Below are positions 22,501 through 36,400 of a DNA stretch of 64,000 nt, one piece after another. Numbering within the stretch: the stretch's first letter is position 1; each line of letters begins with the position of its first letter. Position numbers and translations under genes: made by a program. The stretch is taken from the NCBI GenBank assembly GCA_019914945.1, contig CM034102.1, positions 6,995,501 through 7,059,500 of the forward strand, read 5' to 3'. Under the pieces are notes generated by a model, which was not told where the DNA came from, made no database searches, and saw only the letters and a program-made list of their open reading frames with translations. The DNA comes from Typha latifolia (Eukaryota > Streptophyta > Magnoliopsida > Poales > Typhaceae).

Positions 22501-25500
22501 CTAAAATACTGAAAAATTCTAAAAATTAAAAAATAATAATATATAAATTATAAATTACACACATATGAAGTCTAGAAAAATATTAATATTTCAATCTCCA
22601 TCTCTCTCCTTTTACCACTCTCTCTCTCTCCTCCTTTCTCACACAAACTAAATTTTTTTTCTTTCCCTCTCCCACTCACTCTATCTCCCAATAACTCTCT
22701 TCCTCACTCTCTCTCTCTCTCTTGCTAACTCACTCACCCATCTCCTTCTCACCTCTAATCTCTCTCACTTCAAAAGAAGACCCGATGCTTCTCACTCTCC
22801 CTCTCTGACTTCCCCCATTTCTCCAAATAATATAAGTATTATAGCTCTAGTTTTTATGCATCAACTCAAATATTTATAAGTTATCATATTTATGAGAATA
22901 ACCTTGAGTCTTCTTTATAGTAAAATAAAATGGCATTGGCAATCTCTCTAGGAAGGTATATGACGAATGTCAATGCATTTCCAACATTTTGCAATGTGAG
23001 AAATGCAATATGTAATAACTAAAGTTCATCTTGGAAACTATCAAGTTGCTCTACCAGCCACATAATTATCAACTTTGAAGAAATCACCACATCCCTGTTA
23101 TTTATCGTCAATTGTCATTGACTCGTTTCTCTCTTTCTTTTTTATGGGGAGTGGAGATCAGACCCAAGTTATAGTCATTATTACCTATCATTTTGTTACC
23201 TAGGCTTCATCTATATTTCATGTGGTGGACCTCATTATGTTATCAATACCTCGTGTTTTATAATCCTTGTGATCACTAGAATATATCATACTACCTGACA
23301 AAAGAAAATATCATATAATAATATTAACTATTCCTACTCATATGATGAAAGAGGATATTTTCTCAAGTCCAAATAAGGAGACGGCATGTAGGGATGGAGC
23401 GAGCTTTGAATAGCATAAATTATAAGGTACTTAGAAAGAGGAGAATAAAGCATACCTCGTGCAGAATATTTGGGTATGAGGACGTAGAATGTTGGGAACT
23501 TCAACAAAGGCCTCAAAAGTGTTAGCTGCTAATTCTGCACCACTTGGACCTACATAAAGATCCATTGCATGCAAACAAATTAATCACGAGTTCTCAAAAC
23601 AAAGATACACTCTTAGCAAGCTAGCAGATAGTGTATCAGAACTTGGCATTAAGATACTTTAGTGAAATTTGTGTATGTCTCTGGACATCACATCATAAAT
23701 TCATAATATCATCAATGGGATGTGAAACTAGCGAACTCTATTTAAGTAGACAGTTCAACTCTAAGGAAGGCTCCTGCTGCCTAAATTGCAGCGCAGTATT
23801 GCACAAGTCATACCTAAGATGAGCGTCTTTTACTTGATTTAGGAAGCAAGCATCTATTGGGAGCATGTCACTCCATGCATATAACTTGTGCTGATATTGT
23901 TATCATCAATCAACTGCCAATTGATAGTTCTATTGGTAAATATGCAACAGAAATTTCGTTGTTATGCAACTAGTATTCATAGTACTACATTGGAGACACA
24001 TTCCTAGGTTCAAGATGATGACACTTGGTGTGTTGATGAATATATTATCTTGATTGATGAATTTAATTATTTTAAATAAGTATATCTAAGATAGAGAAAA
24101 TGAATAGAATGCGTATTTAGTAAATTTGAGCATCAATGTAGACAAAAGGTTGAACTTGATCCCCAAGATAACTTTCCCAGGACAGCTTGTTCAACAGAAA
24201 GGAGTTAGATTCTATTTCTAAGTTGATTTGGGCATGTCCAGTTGGATGCCATGTAATGCACCAAAAGAATAAATCGAACAATTAGGAGAAAAACACACCA
24301 ATCAGAAGAAGACCAAAGACAACTTAGTTGGATGCGACGGCTCTTCTATTAAAAGGACAATGTCCAAGATAGGGCTGATAGAGAAAACTGATTCAGGTGT
24401 CTGGACCCCAATTAACTGAGATGCAAGATTTTATCATTGTTGGTTATGGTAGATTTGGTTGTGCAATTCAGAGTCAAATTCCTGGTTGACACACATATAT
24501 CATAGACCATCTATTTAACGATCTAGATCATTGATCATGATTTGGAACCTTCAGAAAATTTTTGAAAAAAGAACAAGAAATAAATGTAAAGTGTCTTAGC
24601 TATAAGTAGAAAAGGGTATAAGATATGAGAGATCTAGATTTTAAGTATAGTCCAGCACTTTGCATACCTCCAAGCACATCTTGTACCAGCATGGCTGGAC
24701 AAGATATATCCTTATCATGATACGCACTCCAACACCCACTAGTAGAGACGACAAAGACAGAAACAGAGACAGAGTAGAGATAGAGATACATAGACATTTG
24801 CATAGAGAGAGAGGAGGAAGATAGTATCCCACACAACAAAAATCCTATATTATATGAGAGCATAATGATTTCCACCACACTTGGAGGTAAGTTATTAAGA
24901 ATTTTACAATATTTCTGCTTTTTCTTACTAGTTCATAAGTTGTTTTGGGTTTTTTCCATGTATACCCCTCCAAAGTTCCTTATTTGCATGTATGCCCTTC
25001 CAAATTTCATATTTATGTGTATACCTTTCAAAACTAATGATTTTTGCATGGATACCTTCTAGATTTTTATTTCGACAACTATAAGTTAAAAATTTAGTAA
25101 TGTAAAACATAAATACCCTTAATTGAAAGGATTTTGTGCATACAAGAATAAGGTAGTTCTGTTTCTTTACAGTTAAACTGATGATATCGTAATGCTTAGT
25201 TAGGTTTGAGGATAGCTACAAAAAAAAAATAAAGGTTTTTTAAGGTGTATATGTAAAAACTGTGTTTTAAAGGATATACAAGCAGATAAAAACTTTTGAG
25301 GGCTATACAAGCAAATAAGAGATCTTTAGAAGGGTATGCATGCAAAAACCCTCTTTTTCATCCAAAGATCATATTCCTTTAGAGAGATGAGATATTCAGA
25401 TAAGATGTATAAAGTACTCACCGCAGTAATAAGTAGTCAGAACACGTGCATCAGGTGCATAAGCCCGTATCTCACTAGACATGCTTCGGATTAAATCATA

Positions 25501-28500
25501 CTGCTCCAAATTCAATGGCTGAATATCAAGACAGTATTAGCTCAAATAAAAAGAGTTTTTCATTAGCTGATGTGCATCACATTCTTGCAAGCTACAATGA
25601 GAGGTCAGCCAAAATAAGCATGTTAGATGAATAGGATCATAGAGCCACAGAAGATACTAGCAAATATCACACAAACTCTTCATGCTACATGGCTTTTATC
25701 CACCTAAAAGAAGGCACCAATGCAAGAGGCCCCATGAATGTGGGAAATGGAAGGAAAATTTATGCACTTTTTATCTCAGGAACTCCAGCTAATTAACAGC
25801 ACAATGGACTGCACAATAGCATGACCATACCTCGTCCCACAAATAAAAGTAAGCTTTTCTCCAATGAGCCTTTGTCTTCAAGATCTCAACCTCTTTTCTC
25901 ACAGAATCTTTTTCCATGTCAGTACTGTTGCACATGAAGAAAAAAACAACAGCTTGCATACAGACAAACATATATATATATATAAACACCAACAACGAGT
26001 GATGCCACAGGACCGTTTACACAAATAGCTCAAAGCATACCACAAGATGGGTGCATATGGTACAGCATATGCTGCTAATCTTGGATCTGAGTAGTACTCA
26101 TCAGCTCTTGGATGATCAGCTAAAAAAGCATAAGAAATGAAGAGGAAAAAGGATATCAGTCATACAATGGCAACCATGTTTCCAAAGAAGGATAATACAG
26201 AAGCAAACATTTTACAATGTACCTGGCCAAGGACAGGTGTAAGTTAAGACTCGCATGCTATCACCCCATCTGCAAAAGAATGGACTGATCCTGTACTGGA
26301 GAAGCCACTTAAAATGACTATCTAATGCATCATACCAGCCTTCAGTACCATGCTCTAGACCAAATCGATCCTCGATCACAGTTTCAGATATCTAAGTCAA
26401 GGTCAAAGTTTGAACAGTCACAATCAACAAAGAAAGAGACATTCTCGTTAGTTATTAGACATGCACTAAGGTCACGATTATATAGTCAATTTGATTGCCT
26501 CTCTCTCCCTATCTACTAGCATGATTCTAGTTAGGACCTGCAGAAAAGAAGCTCCTTCACAGGATGCATGTAATAGATGTCCAGGAAGAAGAAGCTCATA
26601 TTGAAGCATATGAGAAATGCTTCATCACCACAATGTTAATCATGCAGAATAAGTTATCTAGTGTAAACTTTCTTGCAAATTGAATCGTCTTGACCTTGTA
26701 GACCTCTAATTTGACTTGTCTTTTGAACTCTCAGAAGTATATGAGTATCCTAGAAGTATCCAAGAGTATCCGATTTTATTTTTTATTCAAAAATTTGGAT
26801 ACATAATAGGAAGTATACGATAGGTATCCTTGAAGTATCTGAGGATTATCATACCTGATATGGTATCCAATATGGTACGACTAGAATTGTCTGAACTTTT
26901 GATGTATCTATGTTTCCTAGGGACCATCAAAACCACAAAAAAATATCCAATACAAGAAAATCTTATTATCGCCATACATTTCCATGAGAATAATCATATC
27001 CAATAAAGAAGAGACTGAAAGAGAATTTAAATTGATGGATACTCCAAAAACAGCAGGAAGTGACGGCGTCAATGGCAGAGTGAAATCCCAGATAGTGACA
27101 CTAAATTTTAGACGAACAGAAATGTTGGTCATAGTATCTTCATCCATCATGTCACCTGATCCATTATCTTGATGACACTCCTGGAATGTTGGTAAGAGAA
27201 GTACTCTCCTCAATGCTTGTGTAGCAGATGTAGTACGGCCAATCTACACATGATGAAAATCATGAGAGTACCCGTTCAATTGGGGTAGCTATAAATCAAA
27301 ATAGAAAATTACCACTTCCTCCAAAGATTTTCCATCTACATCTTCAACTATGTCAAGGCAGCTTTTCAGTTCCCTATAAAGTTGATACTTCTCATCTTTA
27401 ACTAGAGATTGTGCTAAAGATCTGCAATAGATAGAAAAAGAGAACCTGACTATACTGATTATAAGAAGTACAAACTACAAGATCGAGAAATAAGTTCAAA
27501 ACTGAATAATGTAATTTGGCTGTAATTCAGTAGAAAACTACATAGAAAATGCAGACAGGATAGATCATCACTCTGAATCTGTTTTCAAAGCAGTGATAAA
27601 AATTTGACCCTCATATTGACCAGGTGGCTGTTCACAAGGGACATAAACTGAGAGCCATATGGACGTCGTTTCACTGTACAGGAGAAACAAATAAATTAAT
27701 GATAGCTCATTACTATCATCTGGGTTCAATATTGAGAAAACACTCCAATTGTTATATAAAATAGTACCCAGGAAGTAGGTTTATCTGAGGGACTGCTAGA
27801 TCAACGGGTACAAGAGCATCAGGCACACCTAAGATAGGCACCACACGTCGCAACGTCACAGATTGCCCAACAACTAACCTGCCAGAACTATTATCATCAG
27901 TATACTACAGATAATTGTTCAATAGCAAATGAGACTTGTCCAAAAGAAAAAGGAACCTGTCGCCAGAGGAAGAGCATAGGTCTGTACAGTGAACCTGTAT
28001 CGTTCCTGCAATGCCTGAACTGGCCCAAGAAACTTTTGGACGTAATGCAATCTGAACACTTTCCCTTTCATTTCTCGCCGCCAAAAGAGATATCTTCATT
28101 CAAAAATGTTCAGGTAAAAGACATGAGAAAAATGTGACAAAGGAGGATATTTGTGTGTGTGGTTATGTGTCTGTGTATATTTATATATGTCTAAGAATGG
28201 ATGGTAGAAAACAAGTTAATGATTTTCTATCTTGTAATTCATTAATACATATGATGGCCACCGCAATTCACAGAAATATACAAAACCATGTTTGACATCT
28301 AGTATGAGACAAATAAGCTCATCTAGTCATGGCCAAACAACAAAAAAATCAAACAGTTGGATATGGTAATTGGGAATCTTGCAATTAGAAATAATATCGC
28401 TGTTTTCTCCAGAAACTCCGATATAATTCTTCTCTTTGCTTGCATCAGATCATCATTTTAAACCACAATGAATAGAATATAAGGTTCAATATTCAGCAGA

Positions 28501-30025
28501 AAAGATGAAAGCCATAATATAGTTACAAAAAGTAAGTGACGTGAAACACTGAAACAATACAAATGAGTAACGAGATTTTATTCAATTCAAAATTATTTTA
28601 TTAAAAAATTACTACAGTTTGGCAGGTTGAAAATATTTACTGATTTAGGTATCCATATAGTCCAATTGGACTGTTGAACACCATGTAGGATGGGTTCTTG
28701 CGGAAGCAGCAAATAAGACCCATAAATGTAGAAGCCAATAGTTCGAGGGACTAACACTTTGGGCATCTACCACTGTTGGCATAAATAGAGGCGCATGAAA
28801 GGACCTGATGAAGATAAATACTTTCATATAAACCGAGGATTATAAAGTGCTTATCGTAAGAACAGCAAAGCAAAATCAGTGAGAAGGGATATAAAATTGA
28901 GGACTATAAAGTGCTTATCGTAAGAACAGCAAAGAAAAATCAGTAAGAAGGGATATAAAACAATTCACTATTTCACTAGTAAGCCTTCTTGTTTCATTTT
29001 CTCTGCATGCTCTACTAAGTAGTGTCATGTTTCACATTGAAATCACAGAACAGGAAGAACATAGATATCATGAGTAGTAAAAGAGAGTTGCATCCATCCA
29101 AATACATTAAAATCTAACTGAAAAAGCACATGTTAACATCAATACAAACATCCAAGTTCATGAAAGAGATACAATCATTCTCCTTGTGATAAAGAAAGAA
29201 AAAAATAAGGAAGGGAACCTACAGGCTCCAAAGGTCGGGGCGTTTCTTGCTGCCCAACATTAGCCGTGCTAGGCATACACCACACATGTAATAGATCTGT
29301 TGTTGGAATCTTTGTAGGATCAACTGCACCTTTATATAAGTTTGAACCTTGCAAGCCACCATCAATCCAACCATAACCAGTCCCTCCTCCAGCAACACCT
29401 TCAACAGGGGGCACAACAAAGTTCTGTGGATTCCCTCCTGTATGAACAAGTTATGCCATTTTAGATTTACTGGGAGCAGGATGCAAAGTTTACATGCCAA
29501 CTGGTGAAAACAGGACTTCCTCCACATCTGACAGAAAACACCCTAAACAATATATAAGCCTTTAGTCACATTATATAAAGCATCAAGAAAGGGAATAATG
29601 TGAAAATATCCAGATGCATTACTCTACTAATAAAAAAATCTCAAAAGTCAACAAAGCATATGCCTTAGATGCTAACTGATGAAACTATGGAACAACACTT
29701 CAAGGGTAAAAATAGAGAACAGAATAGACCATAAATTCTTGGAGAGATTAAGCTAGATGAAAACTTAACAGAAGCTTGCAAATTCTAAGTAAAGACCACA
29801 TAACCCAAAAGAGTTACAAAACACACTCACAAAAATCTGCACAAAAAGCTGCAGACAGAAGTGGAGAAATTAAATTATTATGCACTAAAGTGAAGAAAAA
29901 ACATTTAAATTCATGATCACATTAAAGATCTCTTGGAGAAGTCCATTAGTATGTAGTAATACCATAGATTCCAGTTTCAGCCGATCTTGATCCGGGCCAA
30001 AACCAGCACTGCAGCAGGCGGCTGC

Positions 30026-30061
<36 letters not shown>

Positions 30062-31323
30062 CAGTGGACTAATAGTTAGAGGGGATAGGGAGGAAGAGAG
30101 ATTTTTAGGCTTTATATGTGAGTAATCACAATGCAAAATATATGATCATCTGAAATAAGTAAAGACGTGATCTAAAATAAAGACTAAAATGAGTACGAAG
30201 ATAATTCATGTTTTCTAAAACAAAGTAGACACAATTAAAATGCCAGTTCCTGCGCACACATGCAAAACCTGAAGCCTGAAGGATAACTAAAACTTATTTT
30301 ACAGAATCACAAATTGGAAAGAGACATGCAATGCAGAAATCAAAAAGTTACTGTAACCAAAATAAATCCAACTATCCATTATTTTCCGATGTTTCATTCC
30401 TGTATTGCAAGAAAGAAGAATACAAATTTTCAGAATGCCCTACATAATACCTGAATCCAGGCTCTTTTTTCATGTGATAATTTTAGCATCCAAGATGGAA
30501 CAGGATCATGATCTCACTCTCATATTTATTATTTAGTTCTATTTTTAGTTTTCATTAAAGGAATGTAAAACATCATTCGTTGTATAATTTGTAGATTTAC
30601 TATTATCTGTAGCTTTCTAACACTATTAGAGAACTTTCAGCCTTTTATCTAGCAGATGGAACAAGTAAAATAACTGCAACCTGAATTCATGGTTCAATCA
30701 GTACCAAAAGAGGATTAAAACTCAGAATCTTAATTAAGACAAGAATGCCAAACAAAAAATACATTTATATATGAGAATCGTAGGAAATTGTTTAAACGGA
30801 CCAAATAAAGATGAAGTGGTAATCAACTATAACTTATGAACATATCAATCCAAAGCAAGGGAACTCCAAAGGTAACAGGAATGTAATTGCCGAAAATTTT
30901 ACTGAAAGAATGCAACCGTTAACCTATCACTGTTACACCAACACAGAATATCATGATCATAGTTTATCTATTCGGATCATACTATAAATACATCATTCTT
31001 TCTCCCATTAAAAAAAACACAAGCGAAAATAAGGTACTCCGCATTTCATCAAGTGCCAAAAGATACACTTGGAATTAGAATTCAACAGCACATTAGCCAA
31101 TTAACCAACATTTCCTCTTGAGGCAAACATTGCAGTTGTTGGGGCTTGATACGATATCTAATCAGCAAAAAAACCAGCAGTATACTTCGATGAAAACCAT
31201 ATCCAAGCGCTTATACCAATTAGTATTCACCTAGGATGATCCCTAAAACCCTAGAGCCGAATCAGAAGAAACACAAAGGCAAGTAGATGATCACGATCAA
31301 ATTCTATTACCCGAATTATCCAT
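19569..31323 (-). CDS. DUF4091 / GH123-like catalytic domain protein, 3' end not in window
   Basis: Exons, in order: 31323-31311, 29437-29223, 28093-27957, 27878-27768, 27673-27572, 27421-27313, 27243-27043, 26391-26223, 26119-26041, 25924-25831, 25518-25422, 23549-23456, 19641-19569. All have GT donors and AG acceptors and keep phase, giving 498 codons without a stop. The protein begins MDNSGGNPQNFVVPPVEG; exon 1 contributes only 13 coding bases. Landmarks are WGDSMRVLTYTCPWPA (about 335-352), KAYFYLWDE (ending at 410), ARVLTTYYCGPSG and SEWVLGTREDLVKDI. These fit plant DUF4091 proteins, annotated as related to glycoside hydrolase 123; the WDE acidic pair may be catalytic (inference). The substrate is unknown. 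Family members continue for roughly another 150 residues, which are missing here although the last exon ends in GTAAGT. Confidence 0.9.
19786..19985. repeat. Half copy of the 'tacccctc' foldback family
   Basis: Repeated words such as GCATGTATATCCCTC, CTTATTTGCTTGTATA and TTTTTGCATGTACACCCC match one arm of the element at 24947-25351. The opposite arm is not seen. Confidence 0.6.
20590..21873. repeat. Nested MITE-like repeat with GGGTCA/TGACCC words
   Basis: 20590-20840 and 21660-21873 both consist of GACCCGATT / GGGTTAACCC-type words, ending GGGTCAATTTTTGCCACCC on the right. This resembles plant hAT MITEs ending in TAAGGGTGGCAAAAATTGACC. The left terminus is not recognisable. The gene-like fragment lies between the two halves. 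Confidence 0.5.
21191..21560 (+). pseudogene. Captured fragment resembling the N-terminal part of an FBH/bHLH122-type bHLH factor
   Basis: From ATG 21191 the frame reads SSGLLRYKSASSSLIKGL, then DDFLPVRTSSP and ETMFAHF. It passes a (CAA)n/ACA run (about 21366-21390) and stops at 21434-21436. Another frame then gives SANLIDQSSSPTRL near 21500-21540. The words GLLRY(R/K)SA, SSPxxExMFA and NLI.QSSSP occur in that order in the N-terminal regions of FLOWERING BHLH-like proteins; this is recalled family knowledge, not a search. The bHLH domain itself is absent. GC content is higher than the surroundings, and it sits in a non-coding transposon inside an intron. Best read as a transduplicated gene piece. 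Confidence 0.5.
22430..22800 (-). repeat. Reverse-oriented hAT terminal block plus CT-rich tract
   Basis: 22440-22580 matches the shared AT-rich block of this hAT family in reverse (a TATCGGCC word, then an ATTCTAAAATACTGAAAAA-like stretch and CACATATGAAG). A CT-rich low-complexity stretch follows to about 22800. Ends are unclear. Confidence 0.55.
24947..25351. mobile_element. Foldback MITE with long inverted ends, in DUF4091 intron 11
   Basis: The left arm (GGGTTTTTTCCATGTATACC) is mirrored by the right arm (GGGTATGCATGCAAAAACCC), and the similarity extends well over 100 bases inward with mismatches. About 405 bp, non-coding, no convincing target duplication. Related pieces occur at 19786-19985 and 36742-37135. 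Confidence 0.7.
28835..28962. repeat. Two-copy tandem duplication, 64-bp unit
   Basis: GAGGATTATAAAGTGCTTAT at 28835 recurs at 28899 with few changes. It lies in intron 2 of the DUF4091 gene. Confidence 0.85.
29960..30130. repeat. (GA)n microsatellite inside a truncated hAT-like end
   Basis: An AG run spans 30029-30058. Before it, CAGTTTCAGCCGATCTTGAT resembles the end of the 20170-22136 element; after it, TTTTAGGCTTTATATGTGAG is the start of the shared AT-rich block. This is a much shortened family member in intron 1. Confidence 0.55.
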
Positions 31324-31366
31324 CTCTCCCTTTTTCTATCCGGCGACCAAAAGCCACTCAGTTTAC

Positions 31367-31368
<2 letters not shown>

Positions 31369-31412
<44 letters not shown>
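31369..31412 (-). repeat. (CT)22 microsatellite in the DUF4091 5' leader
   Basis: A perfect CT run on the plus strand, so (AG)22 in the transcript sense. It lies 46 bases upstream of the start codon at 31323-31321, probably in the 5' UTR. CT/GA runs are common in plant leaders. Confidence 0.9.
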
Positions 31413-31415
<3 letters not shown>

Positions 31416-31559
31416 TTCTTCTTTCTCCCTCTGTGCAGAAGAGGACGAGCGATCACATGTCCGCAGGAACAGCAATCTCGATGCGGTGTGCTACTCAGGA
31501 GCGCACCAACAAGGCAACAAGAGCTGGTAGATCGGGTCTTCCACGTGTCACGGTTTAAT

Positions 31560-33439
31560 GTGTTGATTTATTAAGTGTATTAGATTAATTTCGAGAGGTG
31601 GAAAGGGTATTTTTGTAATTTAATTATATTTAATTTTCGATTTGTAATAATAAACTCTAAAACGAGCTATATAAATATATAGCTTCTATTATAATAAAAT
31701 GTGCATCAGCTTAGTGTTATATGCTAAATAAAATTATATAATATAATCAAATTGCAAAAGCCTTAGCTCAGAGACAAATTTTGCAATCTAAGTTTCTGTT
31801 TAATTGATTTTATTAGATTTTAAAATTTTTAGTATATATTTTTTTTCTAGTTAATACATATTTTGTTATGATAGAATGCATATCATTTATATTTGCGATA
31901 TATACTAGAGCTCATTATTACTAATTAAAAAAAATAATATAGTTAAGCTGTAAAAACCCCATCGATGATGACAGGAAAGAACATAGATCCTTACAAATTT
32001 TTTTTATTCATGAAAGTTTAGTAGGTGAGGGAGTTACACAATAGATAGATAGACGAGTGTGATTATTTAACAGAAAGATGAATAGTTACGATCTAAGTTT
32101 TGGAGAAAGTAGATTTAGAAGTTTTAAGATATCATAATTACAATATACTCTTAAAAAATATATTTTTACTAATTATTATAATATTTTATACCTTGTTCAC
32201 CTTAACCTTATTTTAAAACCTCTTTTTATTGACATAGTTGGAATATGACTTCCTTTTTCAAATATTTAGCAACATATCACCAACAAAGGTGTATTTGTTA
32301 GTCTCTATTGCAGTTCTTGAAAACTCTCATCACAGCTATCATACAATTCAAAACTTGACAATTTGGTATCTGGTGTGGTTATTTTCGTAAGTTCATTTGC
32401 AAATTCGATAATACAGTATAAATTAAAAAAAAGAAAAAAAAACTTCGAACTTCTCTACTACTCACTGGGTGTAGTTCAATCCATCCAATATTTGTATTTA
32501 TATTTGTATTTGGAGGGTTTGTGGTACCATTCTATTTAGATGTTCAACCAAATCAATACAAGCCATCCACATTTAGGGATGTAATTGAACCGAATTCAGT
32601 CGGATACATGTAAATTAAATTCATATCCATTTAATTTTATTGTGTTTGTACTCAAATCGGAGTATAAATGGAAAGCTAAATATAATATCCATATCTAAAT
32701 CATTTCTTATCGTCATTTCAAACTCGGGTCAGATCTGAATATAAACGGGACAATAAATTAGACTCCGATGTCGATAATATAGTATACAAGGAAATTTTAT
32801 AAAAAGATATCTAAGAGACATATCATAAAACAATAATTTGCCAATCATTTATACCTTATTAGTATTAATATTTTAATGCATTACCAAAAATAAAAGACTA
32901 TAAATGTGCAGAACCATAAAGGCTCCGTTTAATTCCTCGCTTTCCATCTTTGTTTTAAGATTTTTTTTTCTTGAAATATTATGTCCATCAAATATCATAC
33001 TAGAATTGGATCCGACCCAAATGGATCGGATACTAGAATTAGATCCGACCCGAATCCGCACAAATCTTTTAATGATGAAACCAAATCCAACCCATTTAAT
33101 ATATCGATCTCTCTCCCGCGTGCACACACACAAAGAAGACAAAATATAGTATCAGGCTTGTATACTATCCTAGCTTGAGCATTACACGTTATGAACTGTC
33201 ATATCTATGCTTAAAGATGAAATGAGCAATGCGCACTTGTGGGCTTGTAGCCAAACTACAAAAGCATCTGTGAAGAAGCACAAACCATATTCATCTTTTA
33301 AGTCTTTACAGCAATCCAGATGTAAGAAACTAATAAGAACTTATATTGTGCAGTACAAAGAAACAAAAGGCATCCAGATGTTCTGACAGCACCGATTGCA
33401 TAAAAAGAAAAGCAAGTGCTAAAATGAGGCTGAAAGAAA
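31560..33439. other. Intergenic: DUF4091 promoter side and U2AF65 3' side
   Basis: No gene is seen. It contains a short inverted repeat (AGCTATATA, 2-base loop, 31665-31684) and an AT-rich region. A hAT-MITE-like piece (about 32574-32780) has words such as GGATGTAATTGAACCGAA and CGGGTCAGATCTGAATA. The last 100-200 bases are probably U2AF65 3' UTR. Confidence 0.5.
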
Positions 33440-36400
33440 TCAGCCATCGTATTCTCCTTGCGCAAACTTGCTCTCAGGATAAAAAACTGCAACTACTTGG
33501 CTTCCGCCAAATTTCCTTCCGTTCAACCCTTGCCTAGCTTTCGATGAACCATCAGTGTCCGCATACTCCAAAAATACCTGAAAGTAAGAGAATGATCAAA
33601 CTTCAATGTGATCATAGTGAGAAAGGAAAAGCTTATCTCTCAGTTTTCATTTGGTCTTTGTTGATCTAAGATTTCAACAAATGAAGTAATCACATATATT
33701 AACTGTGCCACATGGAAGATGCACAGACAAATTTAATTACACTTCATAGTATCAAGCAGGTACAACAAACTTATGGGGAAATGATAGGCAACTATTCTAT
33801 ATTCTACAGCAGAGGAAAAATATCATGTCGTGTAGCAAACCAAATTCATGCTAATGCAGACTGACCTTTCCAACCCCAGGAGCAGGCTCTCCATTTGGCC
33901 CAGGTCTGGGGATCACAACGTTGACCAAGTTACCTGCAGGAATTTAAAGCAGGAATTTAAAGCAGGTACAAAATCCAATTGTGGGAGTTTTCAAATGGAG
34001 TATGTAGGAATATAAAGCAGGTTAACAAGAGATAGTCCAGGAGCAAACACAGAGAATAGAATATTCAGTAGGTTAAACCTTGAATGACATAATGACAGAT
34101 TAGAAATTTCTAATAATAAAATCAAATTTTAGATAGCATATCACAGTTTTAAAATGCATAGCCAAGGAAAAACTACAGTAACAGGTTGTAGTTACCATAT
34201 TTTCCCCCTTCTCCCCTCATATCTTCCATTATGTCCTCATATTCATCATCATCTCTCAATTCATCTGATCCAACAACTTGGGTTAAGCATACCACCTTAG
34301 TAGGAAGGGATCCAGCCTGGTAAACAAGCCTCTGCACAAAAATACAACATGTTCAAGGAAAAATACTTGAACAAATTCAAATTTGTTCCAGAAAATCCAG
34401 TAGGAAACAAGAAACACTTAAAAGTCTCATATGCAGAACATTGATAATGGGACCTAACAGTATTAACAGTTGAAGCGACTTCCAGAAGATTGCAGCAAGC
34501 AATGTGTCATTTCCTCTAAATCCCCTTAACCAGCATCAGTGACAAACTCCAGTCAGGCAATAGCATAAGTTATCAAAAGACCAATGAGGTTGCAGGATCT
34601 TCTTGTCTATGAAATTATGAATGATGTATGTACATAACTCTACCACTTCTGACAAAAAAGGAAATATTGTCAATATTCTGTCAATTTGAAAGAGGGCAAG
34701 CCAGATCATTTAGGCTTATACCAACAATCCAATCATATACAAGCTAGATAGATTGGTAATCAACACAAGACAGATTCTGTTTTCAACATAGCTCCTCACT
34801 AGGTCCATCATATGGTTTATCATCAATCTGGAAGCTCGGGTTAACTTTTCACACTTTTCATCAATATTTAACTTTCCACAGCAGATTATTAACAGAAGCA
34901 TCATATACACAAATTGAGATGAAGTATCAACTAAAGATTTAATAAGCATGGTAAATGGTAATTCTACAATCAAGTTTGTCGGCCAAACCAATGTCCTAAA
35001 ATTCAGGATCGAGACAGGCCGCTAGAAAAACGATATATATCGACCATATAGACTACCCGCATCGAATCAAACTATTTTTTATTATATAAAATTCTAAATT
35101 TTATTTACAAATGCAGGAAAATTTATAAATATTTAGAGAAAGTGACATAAAAATAAGAAAATAAAAATTTACTCACATATAAAGGTTAAAAACTAAAATA
35201 AGTACTTGTTCAAAATCATGATGAATTTCGAACCAGATCGATAAATTTCTAAGCTCGTAAATTACCGTTGTGAAAGCAAAATGAAAAGAGAAATCTATCT
35301 CTCTTCATTGTTGTTCTGTAGTAGTAAGAAGGAGGAGTTAAAGGGTGAATGAAAAAGAGAAAAGAGAAATACCAAAAAAAAAAAATACTTACCCGAGTTC
35401 ACCATAGTGTGAAGCAGCCAAAATAGCTCATTGGATTGATGAAGTGTGAGAGATAGAGGAGTGTGTGTGAGAAATAGAGTAAAATTTAAAAATTTGGAAA
35501 GAAGGCAGCTAGGGCCATCAATCACTAATATTCCCCTGTCAATCTATTTAAATCTGGCCTAAATATTTAAAAAAAACTCATTTCAACTAGTTTTGACCGA
35601 TACAGCAGAGATGGATTGATCGATATGATTGAAACTAGCCGATCCCAGACCAAAACTAGTAACCAGACTGGCCCGATATTTCTAATTGCAATAAATAACA
35701 AATATCATCGACTGGGTATTGCAGCAGGAAGAGTTTTTTCAGCAGACATAACTTTTCGGTATAGTTAGTTCTCAGGTACAAAATAATTGAGTATAAAAAA
35801 TAAAAAAAAACTGAACATTTAATTCTAACTCTTGAAATGCCAAAAACTAAAGTTGGCTAAGTTAGTTTTCCGAAACCAACTTCAATATTTATCAAGAGTA
35901 AAATTTAGACTGAAAATCCTCTAATTGCTTCAACTCGATTTTTATCTATAATAGTTTTTACAACAAACTTTTACCCAAATCATGTGAAAAGTATTTATAG
36001 AATGACGAGGAAGAGTGAGGTAAGCAAGAGGAAAAACACCAAATTGTCATCCTATTGACAGCTCATGCATAACAATCTTAGAGCTACTAATATCTAGCTA
36101 AAATTAAAGCATTACAATAAACTGCCAATTAATACATATTGACTAAAAGCTTTTTATCTTAATGAGTAATTAGGGTAATTTAATCATAAATAAAGATAAA
36201 ATTAAAATCATATATTATATTAAATAATATCTAAATACTAATATATTATAACTCACATTAGTTTATATAGGAATCTACATTTAGCACACACCCATAAAAT
36301 CCAATTGAAAAAATTAGGGATTATTAGCCGATCACTATGCTGATATTTAAACAAATTCTTAACAACCAAGGCTACTCCAATTTAGCCACATACCTATCAT

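Noticed and set aside
24600..24878. Leu/Ser-rich small minus-strand open frames
   Set aside because: They lie in DUF4091 intron 11 over an AGAGAC-type low-complexity stretch, with no splice consistency with neighbouring exons.
26917..27213. Single 98-codon minus-strand protein
   Set aside because: Only its first part is coding: it is exon 7 of the DUF4091 gene read through its donor at 27042 into the intron. Exon 8 continues the protein in phase.
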